A DNA stretch of 64,000 nucleotides from Saprospiraceae bacterium (lineage in GTDB: Bacteria > Bacteroidota > Bacteroidia > Chitinophagales > Saprospiraceae): the NCBI GenBank assembly GCA_016714985.1, contig JADKBS010000032.1, positions 1 to 64,000 on the forward strand, in the 5' to 3' direction. Below, piece by piece: positions 1 to 7,627 of the stretch. Under the pieces are notes generated by a model. That model did not search any database, was not told where the DNA came from, and saw nothing but the letters and a program-made list of their open reading frames with translations. Each line of letters starts with the position of its first letter. Within the stretch, counting starts at the first letter, position 1. The position numbers and the translations under genes were made by a program.

Positions 1-784
1 AGGCCCGCAACTTAGCCTGTTGCTGCGGGGTGAGGCGCTCGGTGGCGAGCTTGGGCAGTATGGTGATGCCCTCGTTGCTGTCCACCATATTGATGAGGGT
101 CTGGATGCTGCCCACCTCGTAGCGCACGAGGTTTTCTTCTGATTCGGCATGTTTCAACGAGCAAAGCAACCGCAATTGGTCACGGAGGCAATGCCCTTCT
201 TCCAGCAGCCAAAGGTGGTTGGGGTTGATGTCCTTGGGGAGCAGGTACTTCTTCTTGGGCAGTTGCTCCGACTCGGAGGCATAAGGAAAAAACTCCTCGT
301 AGTACAGCGGGTACTCTTTGATTTCCCGCTCATTGAGGGGCGTGGCAAGGATGCCCACGTCGGCATCGCCCCGCTTCAGGGCTTTGATGATGTCATCTGA
401 AATCAGCTCCCGGATATGCACCTTCAAATGGGGAAATTGCTGTTGCAAAGGCTTCAAGAACAAGGGCAGCAAGTACGGCGCTATGGTCGGAATGACAGCC
501 AGCCGAAGCTCGCCGGAGACCTCCTCCTTCAGCTCACGGGCGTAGTCCTTGATGAAACGGGTCTGCGCCACTATCTTCTTGGCCAATTCGATGATTTCCA
601 CGCCCTCCCTTGTTGGCCTGACGGGCTGCTGCGAGCGGTCGAAGAGTTGGACGCCCAGTTCTTCTTCGAGCTTTTTCACCATCATGCTCAGGGTGGCTTG
701 GGTCACAAAGCATTTCTCCGCTGCCCTGACGAAGTGCCGCTCACGTTCCACGGCGATGATGTATTCGAGTTGCTGTAAATTCAT
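1..784 (-). CDS. oxyR: OxyR-type LysR-family peroxide sensor (3' part cut off by window edge)
   Basis: The protein starts at the ATG at 784-782 (MNLQQLEYIIAVER) and is open to the window edge, giving 261 visible residues of about 305. Residues 1-60 are a LysR helix-turn-helix (ATLSMMVKKLEEELGVQLFD) and the rest is the effector-binding domain. The segment EEGHCLRDQLRLLC puts cysteines at residues 199 and 208, the same numbers and spacing as the disulfide-forming pair of E. coli OxyR; this is seen directly. By family knowledge it is a cytosolic transcription activator switched on by H2O2. katG lies 2 kb away on the other strand, and OxyR-like operators precede both genes, so direct control of katG is a strong inference. 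The C-terminal end cannot be checked here. Confidence 0.93.
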   Translation of the reverse strand, partial: MNLQQLEYIIAVERERHFVRAAEKCFVTQATLSMMVKKLEEELGVQLFDRSQQPVRPTREGVEIIELAKKIVAQTRFIKDYARELKEEVSGELRLAVIPTIAPYLLPLFLKPLQQQFPHLKVHIRELISDDIIKALKRGDADVGILATPLNEREIKEYPLYYEEFFPYASESEQLPKKKYLLPKDINPNHLWLLEEGHCLRDQLRLLCSLKHAESEENLVRYEVGSIQTLINMVDSNEGITILPKLATERLTPQQQAKLRA

Positions 785-792
785 GTTGAGGA

Positions 793-829
793 GGTTTAGA
801 AGGGTTTAGAAGGGTATAGAAGGGTATAG
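793..829. repeat. 10-bp tandem array abutting the oxyR start
   Basis: About four copies of a 10-bp unit (AGGGTTTAGA changing to AGGGTATAGA) lie 9 bp upstream of the oxyR start codon. A short inverted remnant (TAAACCCTCTAAAC) lies at 851-864. This is one of about a dozen short-period arrays at gene boundaries in this window. Any function is unknown. Confidence 0.7.
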
Positions 830-870
830 TTTGACCGCGGCTAAGCTTCCTAAACCCTCTAAACTCACCC

Positions 871-906
871 ATAGATTTCATCTATGCGAAGATAGGGAAA
901 ATCAGT
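871..906 (+). promoter_or_regulatory. Candidate OxyR operator upstream of oxyR
   Basis: The site reads ATAG-N7-CTAT-N6-ATAG-N7-CAGT. E. coli OxyR binds ATAG-N7-CTAT-N7-ATAG-N7-CTAT, so only the central spacer and one quarter-site differ. The left half is a near-perfect palindrome (CATAGAT, 3 bp, ATCTATG). The same layout recurs at 2495-2530 before katG, and the identity continues 11 bp downstream (TTCGTTTATGA). The site is 87 bp from the oxyR start and 320 bp from the antiporter start, so it could serve oxyR autoregulation or a rightward promoter. Confidence 0.65.
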
Positions 907-965
907 TTCGTTTATGAAGCAAAAAGTATTTAATGACTTGGAAAGGATTCGTTTTAAGACTAAGT

Positions 966-1097
966 TGAATCTAAATTAATTGCCCGCTATTTCATGTTTT
1001 TTGATGGATATTGTGCCTGATTCATAGGTCAATTTGAGGGATACGCTGTCTTGGAGCAATCACCGAGCATGAATAGCAGTCCATCAATTTAGATTCA
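966..1097. repeat. Inverted-repeat bounded element in the oxyR-antiporter spacer
   Basis: A perfect 12-bp inverted repeat (TGAATCTAAATT at 966-977, AATTTAGATTCA at 1086-1097) bounds 132 bp without a convincing ORF. It could be a small MITE-like element or decayed insertion sequence, or simply an extended hairpin. The whole gene-free stretch 785-1225 holds the 10-bp array, the operator and this element; I see no coding sequence in it. Confidence 0.4.
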
Positions 1098-1225
1098 GCT
1101 ATTTGAAATTCAACCTTTTGCAAAACTGACCAATGGAGTTTAAGGACTAATGGCAACATGATAACCCAGTTTTATCAATACTTTTACGTTGATTCAAAAC
1201 TCACACATTTCACTAAAAATAAACT

Positions 1226-2428
1226 ATGGGAACATATCCTATTTTGATGCTTTTATGCGGGTTGGTTATTTTTTCCTACCTGTTCGACATTTTCTCCCGA
1301 AAAACGAAAGTTCCGTCCGTGCTGTTGCTGCTGGCAACTGGCGTTGGCCTTCAGCTGTTGGCCAATGCGTTCCAACTAAAGATTGTTGACTTCGGCAAGG
1401 TGCTGCCTCTGTTGGGCACCATCGGGCTTATCCTGATAGTGCTGGAAGGGGCACTGGAGCTGCGCTACACCAAGGAAAAAAAGCGGGTTATCTTGCAATC
1501 GCTGGGGGCCTCGTTTTTCCTATTGTTAGGCTCCTCGCTGGCCATTGGCTGGCTGTTCCAGTACGTTACCGATGCGCCCTTCAAGACCTGCCTGCTGAAC
1601 GCCATACCTTTCAGCACCATCAGCTCTGCCATTGCCATACCTTCGGTGGCCAACCTTGCGGAGAAGAAAAAAGAGTTCATCGTTTACGAGTCCACATTTT
1701 CTGATATCTTGGGCATCATGTTCTTCAATTTCATGACGGCGAATGAGGAAATCAGCCTTGGCTCCTTCGTCGGGCTTACCATTGAGACCGTGCTGGTGCT
1801 GTTGCTGGCGGCGGCCTTCTGCTTCGCCCTGCTGTACCTGCTCAAGCGGATTGACCACCACATCAAGTTCTTCCTCATCATCGCCTTACTGGTGCTGATT
1901 TATGCCATCGGAAAGCACTACCACCTCTCCACCCTCATCATCATACTGGTCTTCGGTCTTTTCCTGAACAACACGCAAATATTTGATTTTGAATGGTTTA
2001 GGAAAAGGTTTCAATATGCTGACTTCAACAAGGACCTCGGCCAACTGCATTTGTTGACAGGCGAGAGTGCCTTTCTCATCCGCACCTTTTTCTTCATTGT
2101 TTTCGGGTTCACCATGCAGCTTGATGGGCTGAAGAACCTTGCCACCATTGGCAATGGCCTTGCCACTGTCGGCATCATCTACCTGATGCGGTGGGCCTAC
2201 TTGAAGTTCGTGGCAAGGGTGGAGCTAAACCCTGAACTCTACGTCTCGCCAAGGGGCCTCATCAGTATATTGCTGTTCTTCAGTCTGCCCACGAGCGCCA
2301 AGTTGGGTGGCATTGACAGCAGCTTGCTACTTTTTGCCATTCTCGCCACAGGCTTGGTGATGACCTATGGGCTGGTTAGGGGGGCAAAGCCCCGCAAGGA
2401 GCAAGGCGAGAATGCTACTGATTTGTGA
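1226..2428 (+). CDS. Cation:proton antiporter, CPA1-like membrane protein
   Basis: A 400-residue polytopic inner-membrane protein with about 11-12 hydrophobic segments from residue 5 onwards. The segments TISSAIAIPSVANL and ESTFSDILGIMFFNF around residues 130-170 resemble the core helices of Na+/H+ or K+/H+ exchangers of the CPA superfamily. The conserved acidic residue in ESTFSD would be the expected ion/proton site. The ATG at 1226 follows an AT-rich leader and begins directly with the first membrane helix. It stands alone, pointing the same way as katG. Placement between the two OxyR-like sites suggests, but does not prove, a stress-linked role. The transported ion cannot be read from sequence. 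Confidence 0.8.
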   Translation: MGTYPILMLLCGLVIFSYLFDIFSRKTKVPSVLLLLATGVGLQLLANAFQLKIVDFGKVLPLLGTIGLILIVLEGALELRYTKEKKRVILQSLGASFFLLLGSSLAIGWLFQYVTDAPFKTCLLNAIPFSTISSAIAIPSVANLAEKKKEFIVYESTFSDILGIMFFNFMTANEEISLGSFVGLTIETVLVLLLAAAFCFALLYLLKRIDHHIKFFLIIALLVLIYAIGKHYHLSTLIIILVFGLFLNNTQIFDFEWFRKRFQYADFNKDLGQLHLLTGESAFLIRTFFFIVFGFTMQLDGLKNLATIGNGLATVGIIYLMRWAYLKFVARVELNPELYVSPRGLISILLFFSLPTSAKLGGIDSSLLLFAILATGLVMTYGLVRGAKPRKEQGENATDL

Positions 2429-2494
2429 AATGTGAAGGATAGTGGTTGGTTCGCTCTAAATATTATTTGTTTAGCCAAACAATCCTCCAATGAC

Positions 2495-2530
2495 ATAGAC
2501 AAAATCTATGTGAACATAGAAAAAATCAGT
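2495..2530 (+). promoter_or_regulatory. Candidate OxyR operator upstream of katG
   Basis: The layout ATAG-N7-CTAT-N6-ATAG-N7-CAGT matches the site at 871-906, including the 11 bp after it (TTCGTTTATGA). It lies 210 bp upstream of the katG ATG. The spacer 2429-2739 has no convincing gene. The conserved stretch immediately after the operator probably holds the promoter core, but I cannot place a clear TAnnTTTG box. Confidence 0.7.
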
Positions 2531-2739
2531 TTCGTTTATGACCAATCGCATCGTTTCTTTGCGGGGCAAAGGCTTGCTTTATGCCTTTTAGCACCTGCCT
2601 TAGTTAAGGCGATGCCTCAAAATGGCCTTTCTAGATTGCAAATTAGCACACACGAAATGGCCATTTCGGAGGTGTCACCTTAATAAGACAGCTACCTACC
2701 TATGTGACCAAAGACCTAATCATTTTAAAAATAAACAAC

Positions 2740-4944
2740 ATGGAAAAAAACGGAAACGGTAAATGCCCCTTCTCTGGCGGCACCCTCAACCACATTGCGG
2801 GCAGCGGCACCTCCAACCGGGACTGGTGGCCCAACCAGCTCAACCTCGGCATCCTTCGCCAACACTCGGCGCTGTCCGACCCAATGGGCGAAGACTTTGA
2901 CTACGCAGCGGAGTTCAATTCGCTCGACCTCGCAGCAGTGAAGCAGGACATCTACGACCTGATGACCCAATCGCAGGACTGGTGGCCCGCCGACTACGGC
3001 CACTATGGCCCCTTTTTCATCCGCATGGCCTGGCATAGTGCAGGCACTTACCGCATCGCCGACGGGCGGGGTGGGGGAGGCATGGGCACGCAGCGCTTCG
3101 CCCCGCTGAACTCCTGGCCCGACAACGGCAACCTTGACAAGGCACGACTGCTACTTTGGCCCGTAAAACAGAAATATGGCCGCAAGCTCTCTTGGGCTGA
3201 CCTTATGATTCTCGCTGGCAACTGCGCCCTCGAATCCATGGGCTTCAAGACCTTTGGTTTCGCTGGTGGCCGTGCGGACGTTTGGGAAGCACCTGAAGAC
3301 ATCTACTGGGGCAGCGAGACCGAGTGGCTCGGCGACAAGCGCTACACGGGCGACCGTGAACTGGAAAACCCGCTCGGTGCGGTGCAAATGGGCCTCATCT
3401 ACGTGAACCCAGAAGGCCCGAACGGTAACCCCGACCCCATCGCCGCCGCCCGTGACATTCGGGAGACTTTTGCCCGCATGGCCATGAACGACGAGGAGAC
3501 CGTGGCCCTCATTGCCGGAGGCCATACCTTCGGTAAAACGCACGGCGCTGGCGACCCCGGCCAATACGTGGGACGTGAGCCTGCTGGCGCAAGCATCGAG
3601 GAAATGGGCACAGGCTGGAAGAACAGCTTCGGCACAGGCAACGCCCAATACACCATCACCAGCGGCCTCGAAGGCGCCTGGACGACCACGCCGACCAAGT
3701 GGAGCAATAATTTCTTCTGGAACCTCTTCGGCTACGAATGGGAACTGACGAAAAGCCCAGCGGGTGCCCACCAATGGATTCCCAAGCACGGTATGGGTGC
3801 TGGCACCGTGCCAGATGCCCACATTGCTTCCATTCGCCATACCCCGGTCATGCTCACGACCGACCTAGCCCTTCGCTTCGACCCGGCGTATGAGAAAATC
3901 AGCCGTCGCTTCTTCGAGAACCCGGACGAGTTCGCCGATGCTTTCGCAAGGGCTTGGTTCAAGCTGACGCACCGTGACATGGGGCCACGTGACCGCTACC
4001 TCGGCCCCGAAGTGCCTGCTGAGGTGCTGATTTGGCAAGACCCCGTGCCCGCCGTCAACCACGAACTGATTGATGCGCAGGAAGCTGCGGCCATCAAATC
4101 GAACATCCTTGCTTCCGGCCTGACTGTTTCGGAATTGGTGACAACTGCTTGGGCTTCTGCCTCCACTTTCCGTGGTTCCGACAAGCGGGGCGGCGCCAAT
4201 GGTGCACGTATCCGCCTCGCTCCGCAAAAAGACTGGGCGCTGAACAACCCCGAGCAGTTGGCCAAAGTGCTGGGTGTGCTCACTTCCATTCAGGAGGAAT
4301 TCAACGCCATCCAGACGGACAACAAGCGGGTTTCCATCGCCGACGTGATCGTGCTCGGTGGTTGCGCAGCCATCGAAAAAGCCGCCAAGGACGCTGGCCA
4401 CGACGTGGCCGTGCCGTTCACCCCGGGCCGCACCGATGCTTCGCAAGACCAGACCGACGTGGAATCCTTCCAGGTGCTGCACCCGCTGGGCGATGGTTTC
4501 CGCAATTACGTGATGCCCCGCATCCCCGTGCAAGCCGAGCGGCTGCTGGTGGACAGGGCGCAGTTGCTGACCTTGACCGCCCCCGAAATGACTGCCCTCG
4601 TAGGCGGCATGAGGGCGCTTGGGGCGAATTACGACGGCTCGCAAAATGGTGTCTTCACCAAGCGTCCCGGCCAGTTGACCAACGACTACTTCGTCAACCT
4701 GCTCGATATGCGCACCACTTGGCGGGCTGCTTCGGATGCACAGGACGTGTTTGAAGGCCGTGACCGTGCCTCCGGCGACCTGAAATGGATTGGTACCCGT
4801 GTTGACCTCATTTTTGGCTCCAACTCCGAACTGCGGGCCATTGCCGAGGTCTATGGCTGTGCCGATGGCCAAGCGAAGTTCGTGAAGGATTTCGTGGCAG
4901 CTTGGGCGAAGGTGATGAACCTCGATAGGTTTGATTTGAAATAA
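2740..4944 (+). CDS. katG: Catalase-peroxidase KatG
   Basis: A 734-residue bifunctional haem enzyme that dismutates H2O2 and has peroxidase activity. The distal triad is R95-W98-H99 in RMAWHSAGTYR and the proximal haem ligand is H262 in GGHTFGKTHG. The Met-Tyr-Trp adduct residues are W98, Y221 (MGLIYVNPEG) and M247, with the spacings found in M. tuberculosis KatG. Both halves of the usual duplicated peroxidase fold are present. The ATG at 2740 (MEKNGNGKCPFSGG) is preferred to an upstream TTG-type start because KatG proteins usually begin with the KCPF segment soon after the initiator. No signal peptide is visible, so it is cytoplasmic. The OxyR-like operator upstream and oxyR nearby indicate peroxide induction. 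Confidence 0.97.
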   Translation: MEKNGNGKCPFSGGTLNHIAGSGTSNRDWWPNQLNLGILRQHSALSDPMGEDFDYAAEFNSLDLAAVKQDIYDLMTQSQDWWPADYGHYGPFFIRMAWHSAGTYRIADGRGGGGMGTQRFAPLNSWPDNGNLDKARLLLWPVKQKYGRKLSWADLMILAGNCALESMGFKTFGFAGGRADVWEAPEDIYWGSETEWLGDKRYTGDRELENPLGAVQMGLIYVNPEGPNGNPDPIAAARDIRETFARMAMNDEETVALIAGGHTFGKTHGAGDPGQYVGREPAGASIEEMGTGWKNSFGTGNAQYTITSGLEGAWTTTPTKWSNNFFWNLFGYEWELTKSPAGAHQWIPKHGMGAGTVPDAHIASIRHTPVMLTTDLALRFDPAYEKISRRFFENPDEFADAFARAWFKLTHRDMGPRDRYLGPEVPAEVLIWQDPVPAVNHELIDAQEAAAIKSNILASGLTVSELVTTAWASASTFRGSDKRGGANGARIRLAPQKDWALNNPEQLAKVLGVLTSIQEEFNAIQTDNKRVSIADVIVLGGCAAIEKAAKDAGHDVAVPFTPGRTDASQDQTDVESFQVLHPLGDGFRNYVMPRIPVQAERLLVDRAQLLTLTAPEMTALVGGMRALGANYDGSQNGVFTKRPGQLTNDYFVNLLDMRTTWRAASDAQDVFEGRDRASGDLKWIGTRVDLIFGSNSELRAIAEVYGCADGQAKFVKDFVAAWAKVMNLDRFDLK

Positions 4945-4971
4945 ATAGAGGTAGCTAAATAAAAAGAAGTG

Positions 4972-5003
4972 AGGCTGTACCTAAGAAGGGTGCAGCCTTT
5001 TTT
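4972..5003. terminator. Bidirectional intrinsic terminator after katG
   Basis: The stem AGGCTGTACC / GGGTGCAGCCT is followed by TTTTTT on the plus strand and preceded by A-rich sequence. It lies between the convergent ends of katG and the DUF4260 gene, so it can serve both. Confidence 0.8.
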
Positions 5004-5358
5004 ATTTGCCCTTCCCTATCATCCCTAAATGTGTATTGAAAAACGAGTCTTCGTACTTCAAGCCGTAGCCCATTGCCCTGTCCATGGAGATGTGGGCAAA
5101 TAGGATAATGGCTGCCAGTTTCCAAACATCATTCCCTGACCAAAGCGCATAAACGCCCACCGCAGCCGCCAACATGCGATGGTGGATGAGGTTGTAGGTG
5201 AGTGCCCCCAATTTCGGGCTGGCGAGGTAGCCCAACATGCCAACATCGGGCAATAACAACAAGGCGGGGAACCACCACCAAGCAAAGTCGAGGCGGCTAA
5301 AAAGGAAAATGCAGAGTAAGAAAATGGCCCATTCTTCGAGATTCAGCAGGAGTTTCAT
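5002..5358 (-). CDS. DUF4260 family small membrane protein
   Basis: A 118-residue protein with about four hydrophobic segments (LLCIFLFSRL, WFPALLLLPDVGMLGY, LAAAVGVYALW, LAAIILFAHISMDRAMGYG). The closing motif HISMDRAMGYGLKY-DSFFNTHLG is characteristic of DUF4260, a family of unknown function. It sits in the inner membrane. It follows a Crp/Fnr regulator gene on the same strand with a 78-bp gap, so co-transcription is possible. Its stop codon overlaps the shared terminator. Confidence 0.8.
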   Translation of the reverse strand: MKLLLNLEEWAIFLLCIFLFSRLDFAWWWFPALLLLPDVGMLGYLASPKLGALTYNLIHHRMLAAAVGVYALWSGNDVWKLAAIILFAHISMDRAMGYGLKYEDSFFNTHLGMIGKGK

Positions 5359-5436
5359 ATTTCGTTGAGACTTTGTGATTGATTAAAATGATGGCACAAA
5401 GTTCCTCCCGGTCTATCCTGTTCCACTTGATATAAA

Positions 5437-6021
5437 TCAAGAAATGCGGCGGCCCAATTTATTTCTAATACGGCTAAAAGTCTCCGGCGTCATGCCGAGC
5501 ATGGAGGCAATGTATTGCAGCGGTACTTGGTTGAAGAGTTCGGAGTTTTGTTGGAAAAGCTGCTGGTAACGCTCTTCGCTCGATAGCGAAAGATGGGCAA
5601 CAATTCGGTTTTCAAGGATGGTAAAACACTTTGCCATGAACAATTTTTCCAGTTCCGCCCACTGCGGCACGTGCTGCCCGATGCGGCGGTAATCGTCTTT
5701 GGAGATGGTGAGCAGTTGGCAATCCGACAGCGTCTGCCAATCGCAGCGGGCGGGCTGCCCAAACAGGAAACTAGCAAGGTCAGTAACGAAATAGCCGGGT
5801 GTTGCAATCCACTTGGTCACTTCCCGCCCTTTTTCATCGGTAAAAAACTCCCTCACAATGCCTGATTGGACGTAGGCCATGCGGAGGGCATATTGGCCCT
5901 GTTTCATGAAATAATCGTCCTTTTTCAGCTGTAGCGGCTGGAAGTAGGCGGCGATATTGCCCACCGTTTGCGCCGGGATGCCGAACCAAGTTTGCAGCGT
6001 CGTGCCGAAGTCGTTTTGCAT
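5437..6021 (-). CDS. Crp/Fnr family transcriptional regulator
   Basis: A 194-residue protein. Residues about 25-120 form a cyclic-nucleotide-binding-like beta roll (KKDDYFMKQGQYALRMAYVQSGIVREFF). The C-terminus is a degenerate winged-helix (VPLQYIASMLGMTPETFSRIRNK), the usual shape of the many Bacteroidota Crp/Fnr paralogues. No FNR-type cysteine cluster is visible, so an oxygen-sensing Fe-S role is unlikely. The ligand is unknown. It is divergent from the DinB-like gene at 6133, and the downstream DUF4260 gene is a plausible target or operon partner. Confidence 0.87.
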   Translation of the reverse strand: MQNDFGTTLQTWFGIPAQTVGNIAAYFQPLQLKKDDYFMKQGQYALRMAYVQSGIVREFFTDEKGREVTKWIATPGYFVTDLASFLFGQPARCDWQTLSDCQLLTISKDDYRRIGQHVPQWAELEKLFMAKCFTILENRIVAHLSLSSEERYQQLFQQNSELFNQVPLQYIASMLGMTPETFSRIRNKLGRRIS

Positions 6022-6132
6022 GGGGCGAAGGTAGTTGAATTCAAAGTCAATATGCCTACAACCAATTGTGTTTAGGTGGTGTTAAAGCGAAACTACACCT
6101 TTTTTTACCTGCATTTTTTAAAAACACAGATC

Positions 6133-6579
6133 ATGTTGAAGGACATCCTCAAACGGCTCTTCCGCCGTGACCTCACCAATCTGAAAACCGAACTTGCCGC
6201 CTACCAGAACGAGCAAGCCATTTGGCACACAGCGCGCAAAATCTCCAACTCGGCGGGCAACCTCACCCTGCACCTCGTGGGCAACCTCAACCATTTCATC
6301 GGGGCGCAGATGGGCAGCACGGGCTATGTGCGCCAACGGGAGCTGGAGTTTGCCACCAAAGACGTGCCCCGCACCGAGTTGCTTGCCATGATTGATGCCA
6401 CCATCGAAATGTTGGACAAAGTGATTGATGGCATGACTGAGGAGCAATTGAACGCTGAGTTCACCACGCCCGTTTTTCAGGTGGCAACTTCGGCAGGCCA
6501 GTTCATGGTACACCTCGCTGTTCATCTCGATTATCACCTTGGGCAGGTGAATTATCATAGGCGGTTGTTGGATGTGTGA
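6133..6579 (+). CDS. DinB-like four-helix metal-binding protein (DUF1572-like)
   Basis: A 148-residue protein starting at MLKDILKRLF (6133); an in-frame start at 6076 would add 19 residues that look like leader. Histidines in LTLHLVGNLNHFIG and MVHLAVHLDYHLGQ fit the three-His metal site of the DinB/YfiT superfamily, which includes thiol-dependent transferases. TEEQLNAEF in the middle is also typical. It probably acts in the cytoplasm; the substrate is unknown. It is transcribed divergently from the Crp/Fnr gene. Confidence 0.75.
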   Translation: MLKDILKRLFRRDLTNLKTELAAYQNEQAIWHTARKISNSAGNLTLHLVGNLNHFIGAQMGSTGYVRQRELEFATKDVPRTELLAMIDATIEMLDKVIDGMTEEQLNAEFTTPVFQVATSAGQFMVHLAVHLDYHLGQVNYHRRLLDV

Positions 6580-6585
6580 GCAGGC

Positions 6586-6876
6586 TTAGGTTCTTTCCTT
6601 CCAGTTCCACCATTTCAACAGTTCTGGTTCCCGCTCCTCCGGCGGCGTCTCGGCAAAGTAAACCGGACAGCGGAACACATAGAGCAGGCACCTGTCCTGT
6701 ACTATGCCTGCAAATCGGTTCGACTGGTCGTAGAGCGCCTGTGGGTCTTTGCCCCTGAGTTCCGCTACACTGGCATAGCCAATGTTCCATAGGTCGTTGG
6801 CAATGGACTTGCCCACGCCGGGGATGACGGTTAGGGCCTTGATGGCGGCAGTGTGTGGGGAGTTGGTTTGCTTCAT
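6586..6876 (-). CDS. Cdd1-like helix-hairpin-helix protein
   Basis: A 96-residue protein. IPGVGKSIANDLWNIGY (residues about 18-34) is a helix-hairpin-helix motif, followed by LRGKDPQALYD, RCLLYVFRCPVYFAET and LLKWWNWKE, the pattern of the Cdd1 'pathogenicity locus' family (PF11731). A DNA-binding role is inferred from the motif only. It converges with the DinB-like gene, ending 6 bp from its stop. The stretch 6877-7088 upstream is AT-rich leader with no gene seen. Confidence 0.78.
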   Translation of the reverse strand: MKQTNSPHTAAIKALTVIPGVGKSIANDLWNIGYASVAELRGKDPQALYDQSNRFAGIVQDRCLLYVFRCPVYFAETPPEEREPELLKWWNWKERT

Positions 6877-7088
6877 GGCAAAAGATAGTTCTTTAGGGCA
6901 AAGCTATGCTTCATTAATGAATGATTAATCCTTAAAAACAACCGAGCATAGCCAATTTCCAAGACAACCACCTGGTACTTTTTTCGGTGGATAAAACATT
7001 TCCTCTTTTGCATTTTAATTCCAAAAATTATCCCTCCATCGCTTATTTTTACGCCGCAAACCACTCAAGCCTTCACAACCTTACCATC

Positions 7089-7544
7089 ATGGCAAATTTT
7101 ACTTTAAACATCAACGGCAAACAACAACAGGTGGACGTTGACCCCGCTACGCCCATGCTATGGGTGCTGCGTGACCACCTCAACCTCGTCGGCACGAAGT
7201 ACGGCTGCGGCGTGGCCCAGTGCGGTGCCTGCACCATCCACCTCGGCGACGTGGCCATGCGATCTTGCATCTTGCCCGTCTCGCAGGTTGGCAACCAACC
7301 CATCACCACCATCGAGGGGTTGTCGGAAAACGGCGACCACCCCGTACAGCAAGCCTGGCTGGAACACGACGTGGCCCAGTGCGGCTATTGCCAAGCAGGC
7401 CAAATCATGAACGCCGCCGCATTGCTGAAAGCAAACCCCAAGCCCAGCGATGCTGAAATCGAAGGGGCCATGAACGGGAATATCTGCCGCTGCGCAACGT
7501 ATGTGCGAATAAAGGCGGCGATAAAAACAGCTGCAAATTCATAA
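7089..7544 (+). CDS. iorA: (2Fe-2S) small subunit of isoquinoline 1-oxidoreductase/xanthine dehydrogenase-type enzyme
   Basis: A 151-residue electron-transfer subunit. The plant-type 2Fe-2S cluster ligands are in GCGVAQCGACTIH, with a further cysteine in MRSCIL. The second, helical 2Fe-2S domain has CGYCQAGQ and NICRCATY. The start at 7089 (MANFTLNINGK) matches the usual N-terminus; a longer frame upstream is leader. It passes electrons from the molybdenum site of the large subunit encoded 83 bp downstream. The IorA-like assignment rests on the small-subunit/large-subunit order without a FAD subunit. The physiological substrate is unknown. Confidence 0.88.
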   Translation: MANFTLNINGKQQQVDVDPATPMLWVLRDHLNLVGTKYGCGVAQCGACTIHLGDVAMRSCILPVSQVGNQPITTIEGLSENGDHPVQQAWLEHDVAQCGYCQAGQIMNAAALLKANPKPSDAEIEGAMNGNICRCATYVRIKAAIKTAANS

Positions 7545-7547
7545 ATC

Positions 7548-7613
7548 GTCATTGGTCATTGGTCATTAGTCATTGGGGAAGTGCCCTGTGGCTAATGACC
7601 AATGACCAATGAC
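7548..7613. repeat. 22-bp perfect hairpin made of heptamer repeats between the two subunit genes
   Basis: GTCATTGGTCATTGGTCATTAG (two 11-mers' length, 7548-7569) is the exact reverse complement of 7592-7613, with a 22-nt loop. Each arm is three copies of the heptamer GGTCATT/AATGACC, and a further copy runs to 7620. The right arm leads directly into the start region of the large subunit. There is no T-tract, so it is not a standard terminator; it might reduce translation or expression of the second gene. The same heptamers flank the four-helix-bundle gene at 15.4 kb. Confidence 0.85.
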
Positions 7614-7627
7614 CAATGACAAATAAA

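Noticed and set aside
2432..2683. 83-codon frame before katG
   Set aside because: It covers the OxyR-like operator and leader; no family, odd composition, and it would place a gene over a regulatory region.
3865..4872. 335-residue open frame on the minus strand
   Set aside because: Antisense to katG, whose catalytic residues are intact.
7548..7613. Intrinsic terminator between the molybdoenzyme subunits
   Set aside because: The stem is AT-rich repeats without a T-tract, and the real terminator of the operon is at 9926-9968.
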